From the NCBI GenBank assembly GCA_023897205.1, contig JAHWDD010000002.1, forward strand, positions 5,084,001 to 5,148,000: a stretch of DNA of 64,000 nucleotides. The letters are read 5' to 3'. The translations under genes were made by a program, and so were the position numbers. Below the pieces are notes generated by a model. That model saw only the letters and a program-made list of their open reading frames with translations, did not search any database and was not told the DNA's origin. Positions 31,038 to 41,226 of the stretch are shown piece by piece (position 1 is the stretch's first letter; every line of letters starts with the position of its first letter). Source of the stretch: Exophiala sp. HKRS030 (taxonomy: Eukaryota; Ascomycota; Eurotiomycetes; Chaetothyriales; Herpotrichiellaceae).

Positions 31038-33071
31038 ATGGCTACAACCTCCTTACCAGTGCTTTCTATTGGTGGAGATCGATACGTGATACCCGCCTCA
31101 CAATCAAAGGTTTACACATTGCCACAACATCTCGTGCACAAAATCTCTCGCTTTGCAGAAGATTTCATACCAACCACCGCCGTCCAATGGAAAAACGATT
31201 CATTCGAACCCACTGATCTTGAGACTATCTGCCAGCAATACGAAAGAGAAGACGACGTATGGTGTCGTAACTTCCTGTCGCGTGAGTCCTCCATGTGCTT
31301 GGTTTGTGACTTCTTCGGAGCCCTCACTGCCTACTTGCCTTTCGCTAACATGTTCCTCAACAGTGGTTATTCTCTTACAACCGTCAGAAGCAAAACATGG
31401 AGTCATCACAAAAGGTATCTTTTCAGTCGACGACACCACCTCAAACCTGAAATGCGGACCATGTGTTGTGGAGAAGGCGAGCGGTCGGGTTTTTCCAGTT
31501 TTCAAGCTCCTATTAGACACGCATGAAGCTTTCATTTCTGGTCTGGTTCCCTTGTCAAGGACTCGTTCTACCTTTGTGGAAATACCTGTGAGATCCTAAT
31601 CGAGCCTTCTCTTAGGTCCTTGTCAATGCTAATTTGCTCTCAGAATGATCTGGGAGTTCCTATACCATCGAAGCTGAGCCATTCTACTGATACCAGACCA
31701 CTCGCCGGACTGAGATTTGCCGTCAAGGATACTCTTGCCATTAAAGGTCTGAAGACAGGATACGGCAATCAAGCCTGGCGTGATGCTCATCCGCCAGAGC
31801 AAGCCACAGCACCTGCTTTGCAAATGCTCATTGACGCAGGTGCAATACTGGTCGGGAAAGTCAAAACCACAGAGTTCGCTGAAGGCGTCGATCCAAATGA
31901 ATGGATAGATCTCTCTTGCCCTCTCAATCCGCGAGGAGATGGGCAACAGAAACCATCTTCCTCCAGTACCGGTAGTGCTGTGGCTGCGGCAGCATACCAA
32001 TGGCTTGATTTTACAATCGGTACTGACACAGGAGGTTCCATCAGACACCCTGCAGGTGTCAATGGACTTTATGGTCAGCGCCCATCTCATGGAGTTGTTA
32101 GTCTAGAAGGTGTACTTGGTGCCACTGACCTATTCAATACGATCGGCATATTTTCTAGGGACGTCAACGTTTTCTCTCGCGTCGGCTCACACCTCGTCGC
32201 TCCTTGCAAACCATCACAACCTAGATCGAAGAAACGGAGGTATAACTTACTCTACCCAACTCGAGCGCCCCAAGTCATGTGCCCTGATCAGCATCATGGA
32301 GGACAGCATCGATGGTTTCCTCATCCCTCGGTCGATGTTTCCAGCTGGACAGAAGCCGAGAAGCAGATCGAAATCGTTGTGCGAGAAATGGAGGCAAAGC
32401 TAAATTGCGAGCGGATATGCTTCAATATCAATGAATTGTGGCGAGCTACGCCGCCTATGGGCCAGCCACGGTCGCTGGACGAGGCAGTCGGACACATCTA
32501 CTCTGCCATTACCACCGCATCTGCTGTGTATGGAGGCATTGAACAGTTCATCAGCGATTATGCGAAGCTTCACCAAGGGCAGCAACCCCGAATATCCGAG
32601 CTGGTTCGACGACGTTTCGACTATGGTCGCAATCTCCCCAATAAAGACATCACTTCAGCACTGGAGGCAATGCAAGCATTTCGCACTTGGACAGAAACGA
32701 CCCTCTTTGGATCATATGATCAAGAAGCAACTACTCTTCTAATATTCCCTCAATCTTGTGGCAGACCTGATTACTGCGATGATATCGCCGATAGAACGGT
32801 CCTCTTCAACGACACTTTCAGCATTTACTCCTTTGGCTACCTGGTAGGATGTCCTGATTACACCGTTCCGGTGGCGGAAATTCCATTCCTCTCCAAACAC
32901 TCTCAACAAACTGAATATCTGCCGGTGTCCATCAGCTTGATCGGTCGGCCAGGGACAGACTTGGAGTTGTTTGACATTTTACAACAACTACGCAAAGATG
33001 AAGTCATTCTGGATGTCGAGGCTGGTCCTCGACTGTTTCCTGCAGCTGCGATTACAACAGAATTTCAGTGA
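31038..33071 (+). CDS. Amidase-signature enzyme with an Arp1-like N-terminal domain, three exons
   Basis: Probable C-N hydrolase acting on amides or related bonds; substrate unknown. Exons 31038-31281, 31364-31587 and 31644-33071 give about 631 residues; introns of 82 and 56 nt are GT-AG and in phase. The first 150-odd residues ([20 protein letters not shown], then [18 protein letters not shown]) match the extra N-terminal domain of fungal proteins annotated as scytalone-dehydratase-like Arp1 (from memory). The amidase domain starts near [17 protein letters not shown] (catalytic Lys) and holds [15 protein letters not shown] (cis-Ser region) and [20 protein letters not shown] (nucleophile Ser region), so the Ser-Ser-Lys triad looks complete. 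The middle (about 335-370) is variable. It starts the accessory block. Confidence 0.9.
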
Positions 33072-33323
33072 TATGACGACTTCGATTTTGATGTGGCATT
33101 AAGACATGAAGCAACGATTTCCCTACGATTGCTGTTGCTTGAGCGTAGCATGAGATTTGGCGCATCCTTCCGTGGTTTGGTATAGATCGATCTCTTGAGC
33201 CTTGCATCGCGCGTGCGCAAATATCTTTTTCGGGTTTGTGCTCGTTTGTAATCGTGGAAAGCAGAGGTCATGATATTGGGTTTTGGTCACTTAAGGGTGG
33301 GTAGTCATTGGTTTTTGGGGTGG

Positions 33324-33724
33324 TTATGGGTTCGGCGCTTGATCTGGATCCCATGTGTTATCCAGTTGAGCTTTTTCAGCCTCGACAAGGGCCAAGCCTC
33401 TCTGCTTTAGTTAGCTTAACATAATTGATGTGTAATTATACCAGATCCAGACTCTCCATGATTCCGATTTTAATGTTGGGTGAATGTCTTTCTGAATGAC
33501 TCCAGAGAAGTCTCCGAAGGGCCTCCATCAACGTAGGTGAAGCTGATTGGCCACAGATTGAGATCCTCTTAGACGTCATGAGTCGCACAAGCCAATCCTC
33601 CAGTTGCAGGGTTTTCACAACCTCGAACGGCCCATGAACCGGTTACACAGAATCCCACTCACAGACGGTCCAGTGACTCCCCACCAACGCAGCAAAGTTC
33701 GTTTGAAACCAAGGATATCCCGCG
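33324..33724 (-). pseudogene. Broken coding remnant with an in-frame stop, unidentified protein
   Basis: The minus-strand frame from 33724 reads GYPWFQTNFAALVGSHWTV and CEWDSV, then TAA (33645-33643), then continues in the same frame PVHGPFEVVKTLQLEDWLVR, SKRISICGQSASPTLMEALR and IKIGIMESLDL. A 40-nt GTATAA...CTAACTAAAGCAG segment could be an intron, after which RGLALVEAEKAQLDNTWDPD leads to a clean stop at 33324. There is no start codon and no plausible upstream exon. One CAA-to-TAA change would explain the stop. I do not recognise the family (a piece of a large multidomain enzyme is possible). It sits between the amidase and the MFS gene. Confidence 0.5.
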
Positions 33725-34090
33725 CTGGTGAGTGACAGGCATGACGAATCGGACAAGACACGACAAATCAAGCTTCACTTCATGATATGACCACGCTCAT
33801 ATACGCACGCACATTTCAACATTTCCTTCCCTCTATTTGTCTCCCTGTGACATGCATGATTGGCCAGATTGTGCGGCTCACGGGCCCAGCTAGTCTTTTG
33901 GGTCTGCCAAACAAAATCTCTACCCAACGGGAGCTCGGAGGTCTGAGAATTCCACTATTCCTCCGTCACCAGGCGCTGTTGCCTCTGTTATGACGTATAT
34001 CTAGTTACTCTTCGACATCTCTCAATCTCGACACAAGATGCCCCGCTAGTCAACTCTGTGTAACGCAAGGCCGATGCAAGTTACAGTACC
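33725..34090. other. Promoter region of the MFS transporter
   Basis: No gene seen. It may include the decayed 5' part of the remnant next to it. C/T-rich words (CTCTTCGACATCTCTCAATCTC) lie within 100 nt of the ATG. Confidence 0.45.
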
Positions 34091-35896
34091 ATGGGTGCTC
34101 GCATGAACCAGGACTTTGACGACAATATCATCAGCGTCAACGCCGATGGTCACGATAATGTTTCGGCCGCGGTCACACTTCCAGAAGCCGGTGCGCTGGA
34201 CACAGAGATGAGGAAGACCAGCCACGACAGCAGCGTCCAAGGCGCTGGGCTGGACCATGACCATGACCATGAATTCGAAGGTCTGACACTGTACGAGAAG
34301 AAAGCACTTCTGGTCAACCGCGAGCTCGATGCGCAAGGTATGGGCCGTTATCAATGGATGGTCTTCTTCCTCTGTGGCTTTGGGTATTTGCTCGACCTGC
34401 TGTGGGCACAGGCATTCGGACTTGTGGTGACACCGATGCAGAATGAGTTCGGATTCGACGATACACAGCTGGGGAACATTTTCACTTCGTTTTCCGCTGG
34501 TCTGACTGCGGGTGCCTTCGTTTGGGGCATTCTGGTCGACATTATTGGTCGCTCTGCGGCGTTCAACTATACCGTCTTGATTTCCAGTGTTTTTGGCATT
34601 TGCCTGGGTGCCCCAAATTCGTATAATGTTGTTATTGTCCTTACTGCCTTTACCGGTAGGTTCCATTCTGGCGAGCCATATGCTCGTGGTAAGTTGATAT
34701 CCCGGGTCCGCTAACCGGGCTTAGGCATTGGCATCGGTGGCAACATCCCAATCGATACGACCATCTGTCTCGAATGCCTGCCACAGAACCGCCGCTGGCT
34801 TCTCCCTACGCTATCGATCTTCCAGCCCATCGGCGTTGTCGTGTGTTCTGGTCTCGCATATGCCTACATTCCCAACTATTCATGCAATCCGGACCTAGTC
34901 TCGTGCAATAGACTTGACGACGCCACTGCCACTGCAGGCACGCCATGCTGTTCCAAAGCAGACAACTGGGGTTGGAGATACTTGATGTTCACTATCGGCG
35001 CGATCACCTTTTTGGTTTTCGTCCTGCGCTTCGTCATCTGCCGCTTCCAGGAGTCGCCCAAGTTCTTACTCTACAGGGGAGAAGATGAAAAGGCCCTTGA
35101 AGTCCTTCAGTTCATTGCTAGGTATAACCGCAAGGAGTGCCATGTCACCATCGACGCGTTCCATGCTCTTGAAGCTAGTGACTCATCCAGTGTCGACAGC
35201 ATCAACGATGCAGATACTACTTCTCTCGATCCAATTCTGGGAACGGGTAGATCACAGAGGAGGTTGAGTATTGCGCGACGGGTCAAGGTCGAATTGTCAC
35301 GTTTCGAAGTCCTCTTCTCATCATTCGCCATGGGACGACTTGTGATCCTTGTCTGGATTATTTACGGATTCGATTTCTGGGGCTTCACCATAGCGGGATC
35401 TTTCCTACCGACAATCCTTGCACGAAAAGGCCATGAGCTAGGCTTATCTCTCACCGACACGTATCGAAGCTATATCTACATCTACATATTCGGCATTCCT
35501 GGCGTGCTGGTGGGTACCCTGATATATGAGCGGCGTCGTCTGGCACTACTGGTATCTTCTGCATTATTCGGCGCATGTCTTTTCATCTTCACGGCCGTGC
35601 ATGACGAGGCCAGTTACATCGGCGTCAACGGACTAGTGTATTTCTTTCAGTCTATGTTCAATGCTGTCCTGTATGGATGGACGCCTGAGGCATTTCCAGC
35701 ACCCATCCGTGGCTCGGCTTGTGGGTTGAGTAGTTTCTGGGGTCGGATCTTTTCAATCATTGCCCCCATCGCAGCAACTAGAGTGTTGGCAGTCAGTCTC
35801 GATGGTGTTCTGTACCTGGCTGGCGCTAGTGTGTGGATATGCACTCTCGCCATCTGTCTTTTGCCAAGCAAGTTTCTGGGAGCACAGAGCTATTGA
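34091..35896 (+). CDS. MFS transporter (SV2/organic-solute:H+ symporter-like), two exons
   Basis: Twelve-span plasma-membrane transporter, substrate unknown. Exons 34091-34655 and 34725-35896 join in phase across a 69-nt intron (GTAGGT...GCTAACCGGGCTTAG), restoring AFTGIGIGGNIPID; 578 residues. A hydrophilic N-terminus of about 75 residues includes a His/Asp run (DHDHDHEFE). The first spans hold GFGYLLDLLWAQAFGLVVTP and TAGAFVWGILVDIIGRSAAF (loop 2-3 DxxGR motif). A central cytoplasmic loop (about residues 335-390) is Ser/Asp-rich. The second half keeps PGVLVGTLIYERRR and TPEAFPAPIRGSACGL, the loop 8-9 and 10-11 signatures. It is flanked by the amidase and an F-box gene in the accessory block; a role in uptake of the block's substrate is inference only. 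Confidence 0.9.
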
Positions 35897-36552
35897 TAGA
35901 CCTCGATAGACGACATTGCAGAGTCGAAATCGAAAATCCTTCACCAACGCATTCAGATATGGCAAAAGGCCCTTGGCGTTTTGATTTACTTTCTCTCAAC
36001 TTCTCTCTCAACTTTTCTCCCAAGTACAACCTACAAAGTCGCCATTACTCTTCTCGGTCTACGCAACACGTCGAAGAAAAGGATTGGTGTTCGCGAGATC
36101 ACGCGTCATACCGAGCATCTGTCCTTGAACTCGATGGAAATTCCACCTGCAAGACGACATGTTCAGCAAGACCGTAGTCTTGTTTGAAACACACAAGGAC
36201 AGATGTCCCTTCTACTAGAGGTCTTGGCACCTTGGTACAGAGGGGGTTTTTTTATGAGGCAGCCTTGTCTCTGGTGAAATGTATTAAAACCTTGAATGCC
36301 ACTGATATTCACGTGTGATTCTTGATTTTACTGTTGCTGATAGCCATACTTCTTGCTAATTGCGACTGGAGTGTTATCATCTTCCAAACGGGACCTCGAA
36401 CCCAGGGATTCTTGTTATATCCATTTACAAGCTAGTTTGTAAACCAGCTCCGTTTCCACAAAACCTCTCCAGCTTCAGATCGTATCTCTCAAAATAGTCT
36501 CTCGCATTGCCGCTCCTCATCCAGATTACAGAAACTCGACATTTCAGAGAGC
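35897..36552. other. Intergenic region
   Basis: No gene supported. Short frames on both strands in the first 300 nt overlap the MFS 3' region. Confidence 0.5.
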
Positions 36553-38226
36553 ATGGTCATTCCGGTGTCACAGCTCCTAGATCCTGCCCGTCTAAGCCCA
36601 GAACGTCTGGAATATCATAAACGATCTCTGTCCTATTTCGACGAGGTTTTGATCGATGCATCTGAATTGCGACGCAGTATCTCTTGGGTACCGAGACAAA
36701 GTCTAATCGATCCACCAAAATCTCCATTAGCTCTTGGGAACCTCAGCAAACTTCCCAACGAGGTCTTGTACAATATCTTAAACCTTTCAACCATCTCAGC
36801 GATTACGAAGCTCAAGGTCACCTGCCATTCAGCCAATTGTATGGTTGAAACATGGGAGTGCTACCAGTTCCTCACGGCCCACAAGAATGGTCGTCTTGCT
36901 ATTCGAGCTCTGGCATGCACAAAAGCCAATCTGTTGTGGACTATGCCACAGTTAGCAGCAACCATTTTCACCTCAAGGTGCGAAATTTGTGGCAGCCATG
37001 GGGAGATATTGCACCTACTTAAGCTCAAGCGATGTTGTTTCAGATGCCTGTCCGAAGAGCGTGAATTGCTGGCAATTCATACTCGTTATGCAAAGGGCTT
37101 CATGGGCCTCTCTGAGGCTGAGATTCAGGATATTCCACACGTCCACACTGTTCCTCGCAAGATATTCTGGGGTTACCCCATGACACCGGAAGACTTCGGC
37201 CTAGCACTGGACTATACATCGGCGCTGGAAATAGCCTCGAAGAAGGACCGTGCTATCCCAGACCATCTCAGTCCAGAATATTATGGTCAAAGTTCCGTCG
37301 AACTGGAACATACAGGAGTACTTCTACGAGCTGAAGAGCAAAGCATCCGACTTCGTCGGGTTACAAGAATTCACGAACGACGGAGTCTGAATAGCCCGAT
37401 GAAACTTGCACCATCAGTAACATCACCACCAGAAACAGATTACATTCAACACATGTGTGCTGTAAGGATACCAGCAATGGAGCTGAAGCGTACACGGACA
37501 CAAGATGGCACAATGCAGAGCACAGCGCACACGATTCAAGCCTGGCAATGTGCAGGGTGCGCCTTCTTTTGGAACTACCATTCACCCCTGCCGGTCCTGT
37601 ATCACCGGCTGTACGCCAACGACAACGCCGCGGGCAGTCCCACCGAATTCACCGAACACATCCAACATTGTTTCTATGCACACTGCCACTGGATACGAGT
37701 TAGCGATCCGTGGACGCCTGTGCCGCTAGGAATACAGAACGCATTTATTCACAAGAGTAATTCCGGCGTCCATGTGCCTCGAAACCCGCGCGGCTCCCTC
37801 GTCCTAAGCGCCAGAGACTTTGAGATGATCCCACGGAGAGCTACTAAGCTCATCGCTCACTATGAGGACGATTGCGAGGCATTTCAGAAGCCCTACCAAT
37901 GGCCAGTCCAGCGCAATATGCAAGACGAAGCTTTAGAAGACTTGCATAAAGAGCAACGGCACCCACTAGACCACGGAGTGAGGGAAAGCTTGGATGCGCT
38001 TGCACTAGACACCCGTGATCACTACTGGGATGTCCTTGTGAGCCAGGAGGCTATCAGTCAGAGCAATTGGGCCTGCGCTAGCCTCCACAACAGTCGCTTT
38101 AGCCTGTTCCGCGGCCCGGTGCAATACTTGCTCTTCAGCCGCGAGAGGGAAAGCGCCAAGTATCGCGGCAATACGTCGCATTCGTACGGCGAAAGGGGGC
38201 GCGTTTGCGGCTTCGACAGCTTTTGA
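36553..38226 (+). CDS. F-box-like protein, unknown substrate
   Basis: Single exon, 557 residues. An F-box-like helix set lies at about residues 62-95 (LSKLPNEVLYNILNLSTISA, then LKVTCHSANCMV), expected to bind Skp1 in an SCF ubiquitin ligase. It is followed by a Cys-rich segment (CEICGSHGEILHLLKLKRCC, then FRCL) that could bind zinc. The rest (about 180-557) has no recognisable repeat such as WD40 or LRR; a second Cys/His/Trp-rich patch lies near IQAWQCAGCAFFWNYHSPLP. Large, rapidly changing F-box families of this type are common in filamentous fungi. The C-terminal 70 residues look less constrained and the true end could differ. Confidence 0.8.
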   Translation: MVIPVSQLLDPARLSPERLEYHKRSLSYFDEVLIDASELRRSISWVPRQSLIDPPKSPLALGNLSKLPNEVLYNILNLSTISAITKLKVTCHSANCMVETWECYQFLTAHKNGRLAIRALACTKANLLWTMPQLAATIFTSRCEICGSHGEILHLLKLKRCCFRCLSEERELLAIHTRYAKGFMGLSEAEIQDIPHVHTVPRKIFWGYPMTPEDFGLALDYTSALEIASKKDRAIPDHLSPEYYGQSSVELEHTGVLLRAEEQSIRLRRVTRIHERRSLNSPMKLAPSVTSPPETDYIQHMCAVRIPAMELKRTRTQDGTMQSTAHTIQAWQCAGCAFFWNYHSPLPVLYHRLYANDNAAGSPTEFTEHIQHCFYAHCHWIRVSDPWTPVPLGIQNAFIHKSNSGVHVPRNPRGSLVLSARDFEMIPRRATKLIAHYEDDCEAFQKPYQWPVQRNMQDEALEDLHKEQRHPLDHGVRESLDALALDTRDHYWDVLVSQEAISQSNWACASLHNSRFSLFRGPVQYLLFSRERESAKYRGNTSHSYGERGRVCGFDSF

Positions 38227-38363
38227 TGGGCAATAGAAGGGTATTCTCTTCTCACATTTCTGAGGGCATCCGTCTTCTACGGCGAGAACTCTCAAGGGCA
38301 CCTTGGACAATAAATATGTTCTTTAATTGTACACAAGAAAATCTATGACTGAAGCGAGAGGTC

Positions 38364-39347
38364 TCAATACCATCTTGGCGTATAATCCGGCCAACGGCTC
38401 AATTCGGCCTTATATCTCTCGAACACAGGACTTGCGGAACCAAAATCGATACCATCACTTGACAGCTTCTTATGATCGACTTCACCCTCTACATATTCCG
38501 CTGCAAACCCCAACTCCTCACCCCAACTCTCGACCATATCCTTGACATCACGAGGTAAGACGATCCTGCCCTTGCCCTGCCACCAAGCCGGACTGGCGAC
38601 AAAGGCGAGCATGACTCGCGGCTCGTCTGTCAAGTTCGGCATTCCCGCATGCCACAGCCGCAGATCTCGAATGATCAAACTGCCGCGCTTGGTGCTGACT
38701 TGCACGGGTGGCGAGTGCTTGCGTCGTTCCTCGAGCAATTCCGGTCGGATGGTTAATAGCTCCTCGCATTCATCAGCGGGATTGTGTGCTTCGTGCACAC
38801 TTACGTGATGAGAGCCAACCCAGACTTCGGTCCCGCCGTTCTCGGGCTCTACGTCCACGAGGCTGATGTTGACAACGTATGCGAACGGGAAATACGCCGG
38901 GTGCGCGAAATCGCAATCCGAATGCACAGGCTGACGACCGTGAGGCGGCGCCTTCAGAGCCGTATTGCCATTGGCATAGTGAATCACTGGCCGAGGACCA
39001 AGTACAGCGGCCAGGATCGCCGCTGCGAACGGGTTGCACCAGACGTCCTTGAACATGAGGTTCTTGGTCGGCGGGGGTGCTTGGTCCATGTTCCGTGTGT
39101 GCTTGCCAAAGTTGAAGTGGTGGTCTGGGTCGTTGGCGATCTCGAGCGCTTCCGGCGAGAGTTTCGCATTCAGCGTATCGATGTTCGAGAGGGCGATGGC
39201 ATTGTCGAGCACAATGATGCCATCTTTGTGTAGGAACGCTGCGCCTTCGGCTATCAGGTCGAGAGTGGGAGTTCCGGATGCTCGGATTGACTCCGGGATG
39301 TGGATGGTATGTACCGTCTGGTCGTGGGGAGGGCTATAAGAGCCCAT
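38364..39347 (-). CDS. PhyH-family Fe(II)/2-oxoglutarate dioxygenase
   Basis: Phytanoyl-CoA hydroxylase-like enzyme, 327 residues, single exon. The metal-binding facial triad is intact: H142-x-D144 in QPVHSDCDFAHP and H233 in LRLWHAGMPN. R244 (DEPRVMLAF) is placed to bind 2-oxoglutarate. The strand ISLVDVEPENGGTEVWVGSH is typical of the PhyH double-stranded beta helix. Fungal members hydroxylate lipids, alkaloids, terpenoids or polyketides, so the substrate is open. It is divergent from the alpha/beta hydrolase gene, with 939 nt between starts, and its 3' end faces the F-box gene 137 nt away. Confidence 0.9.
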   Translation of the reverse strand: MGSYSPPHDQTVHTIHIPESIRASGTPTLDLIAEGAAFLHKDGIIVLDNAIALSNIDTLNAKLSPEALEIANDPDHHFNFGKHTRNMDQAPPPTKNLMFKDVWCNPFAAAILAAVLGPRPVIHYANGNTALKAPPHGRQPVHSDCDFAHPAYFPFAYVVNISLVDVEPENGGTEVWVGSHHVSVHEAHNPADECEELLTIRPELLEERRKHSPPVQVSTKRGSLIIRDLRLWHAGMPNLTDEPRVMLAFVASPAWWQGKGRIVLPRDVKDMVESWGEELGFAAEYVEGEVDHKKLSSDGIDFGSASPVFERYKAELSRWPDYTPRWY

Positions 39348-40286
39348 GCTGCGTTTGGCGTATGCGCTATTGATACCGTTGTAGACCTACCTGAGACCCG
39401 GTTACAGCGCTTAAGGCTCTCTCCAGTTGATGAAGAAGATGAAATACGTTTGCTTCCACCCAGGTACCTCCCCTCATAGACGGCATGCCCTACTGAGAGA
39501 GTCACGAAGCAGCCGAGCAGCCAATCTCTGGAGTAAGCGTTCAACCAAGCACTTGCGGCGTCATGCCCAGTCAAGCCCGAAAAGCTTTCCACCCTAGCGC
39601 GCTTGTTATCGTGCAGTCATGATCTCCAACGTTACATCGCATAAGTGACTGACTTGCTTCGTGAGGGGAACAATGACACATGACAATCTACGAAGTAGAG
39701 ACAAACGAACGGTCTAACTACGCATGCTGAAAGTCGAGCCGGGCCAGGGCGAAGATCACCTCGCGGCCATATCCGTGTCTGCCACTGAAGCGAGGAGACT
39801 CGAAAGGGCACTTGCTGGGGATGGAGCGAGTGTCGGCGTCTTGGGACTTTTGACAACGGTCGAGTATGGAGACAAGAGCCGCACTCTGAGTTCAAATACA
39901 CGCTATGCCCATCCAGGCGGATATTCCCTCTTTAGGCTTACTGCGAAATCGACTTGGCTATGGAGACAAATTTGGAATACAATGTCTTCGAGCGCCATGC
40001 TCTCAAGTGATCAAAGTCAGTAGGGAGCCTAATGAACCCGTAGAAGTGGACGTCGACGACAATTTGCACCTCGGTATTGACCAAAACCCGTGTCCGATTT
40101 CCAAGCATGAGTAAAATGAAATCGGCAACTATCCGTTTGCCATGATTGCCGTCTCGGGGGAGCGAGCACAGACATCCTGTATAAAAGGGTAACTTTGGAT
40201 TTATCTCTTGAACATCGATCACCTCCCAGGGTATTCAAGGACCAGCTCAGTCGGTCCTTGGCATCACCTCAATTCCCACACCAACT
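39348..40286. promoter_or_regulatory. Divergent promoter between dioxygenase and hydrolase genes
   Basis: 939 nt between the two ATGs. A TATAAAAG box lies on the hydrolase side (listed separately). An ATG-started plus-strand frame at 39724-40023 has no recognisable motif and is taken as chance. Confidence 0.6.
40180..40187 (+). promoter_or_regulatory. TATA box of the alpha/beta hydrolase gene
   Basis: TATAAAAG exactly 100 nt upstream of ATG 40287. A strong TATA box is unusual among the genes here and suggests a regulated rather than housekeeping promoter (inference). Confidence 0.55.
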
Positions 40287-41207
40287 ATGTCTGCACAAAC
40301 TGCCCCAACTCAATATGTCGACGCCAGCAATGGCGTCAAGTACGCGTACCGTCGCATCGGCGACAACATCAGCATTCCGCTCGTGATGCACATCCATTAC
40401 CGGGCCAACATGGATCTCTGGGATCCGCTGTTCGTCAACACCCTTGCCAGGGAAAGACAAGTCATCATCTTTGATAACGCTGGAGTTGGGCGAAGCACGG
40501 GTGAAGTTGCCGAGACATTCCAGGGTTGGGCGGATCAAGCGATTGCATTCATCAATGCACTCGGGCTGAAGAAGGTGGATTTCTTGGGGTTTTCGCTCGG
40601 CGGGCTCGCCGCCCAGATGGTCGCTTTGACTGCCCCACAGCTGGTTCGCAAGTTGATTCTTAGTGGCACAACAGCCTCGATCCCGTCCGCGGAGACCGTC
40701 CCAGGAGTCATCTGGCCACGCGAGACGGCTCCGCCAGAACCATTCCAACTTCTGGCAGGTGGGTCAACACCTGAAGAGGAGGCCAGGTCTCTAGAGTTCT
40801 CCTTCTTCTATGATGACAACCATGGTCGCACCAAGTTCGAAGAATATTGGAAGCGACTCCATGAGAGAACGGCTGAACCTCTGAACCTGAGGTTGCTAGA
40901 TCGCGAGGTTGGTGGGCGTAAACAAACTCTCGCTGCCTTCGACATGAACAAGCCGAACCCCCGTGCCTCCTTCGATAGACTTGGAGAGCTGCAAATGCCG
41001 GTCCTGGTTGCGAATGGTGATAACGACGTGTTGATCCCGTCGAGTCGTAGCTGGGAGCTGGCCAAACAGATTCAGAACGCTCAATTGATCATCTATCCGA
41101 AAGCTGGACATGGTTTCATCTGGCAGTACGCCAAGCTGTTTGCCAGCCATATCAATCAGTTCCTTGATGGATCGGAATTCGATTCGAACTTGTCTGCGAG
41201 GCTTTGA
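40287..41207 (+). CDS. Alpha/beta hydrolase (epoxide hydrolase / haloperoxidase-like)
   Basis: 306 residues, single exon. The catalytic triad is visible: nucleophile S103 in FLGFSLGG, acid D247 in NGDNDVLIP and H275 in KAGHGF. The strand RQVIIFDNAGVGRSTGE is the usual loop before the nucleophile elbow; an oxyanion HG pair is replaced by HIHYRANMDLWDP. The cap region (about 140-225) is short. It is of the RsbQ/haloperoxidase-like type, often found in fungal catabolic or secondary-metabolite clusters. It converges with the regulator gene 19 nt downstream and shares its promoter region with the PhyH dioxygenase. Substrate unknown. Confidence 0.9.
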   Translation: MSAQTAPTQYVDASNGVKYAYRRIGDNISIPLVMHIHYRANMDLWDPLFVNTLARERQVIIFDNAGVGRSTGEVAETFQGWADQAIAFINALGLKKVDFLGFSLGGLAAQMVALTAPQLVRKLILSGTTASIPSAETVPGVIWPRETAPPEPFQLLAGGSTPEEEARSLEFSFFYDDNHGRTKFEEYWKRLHERTAEPLNLRLLDREVGGRKQTLAAFDMNKPNPRASFDRLGELQMPVLVANGDNDVLIPSSRSWELAKQIQNAQLIIYPKAGHGFIWQYAKLFASHINQFLDGSEFDSNLSARL

Positions 41208-41226
41208 ATGGCCGAGACTGTATAGA

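Noticed and set aside
34046..34666. 206-codon minus-strand ORF opposite the MFS exon 1
   Set aside because: A shadow of the transporter's first exon; no motif and no upstream promoter.
36361..36420. Possible tRNA T-arm (GGGTTCGAGGTCCC on the minus strand)
   Set aside because: The stem does not pair over five bases and no anticodon arm, D-arm or matching acceptor stem can be drawn.
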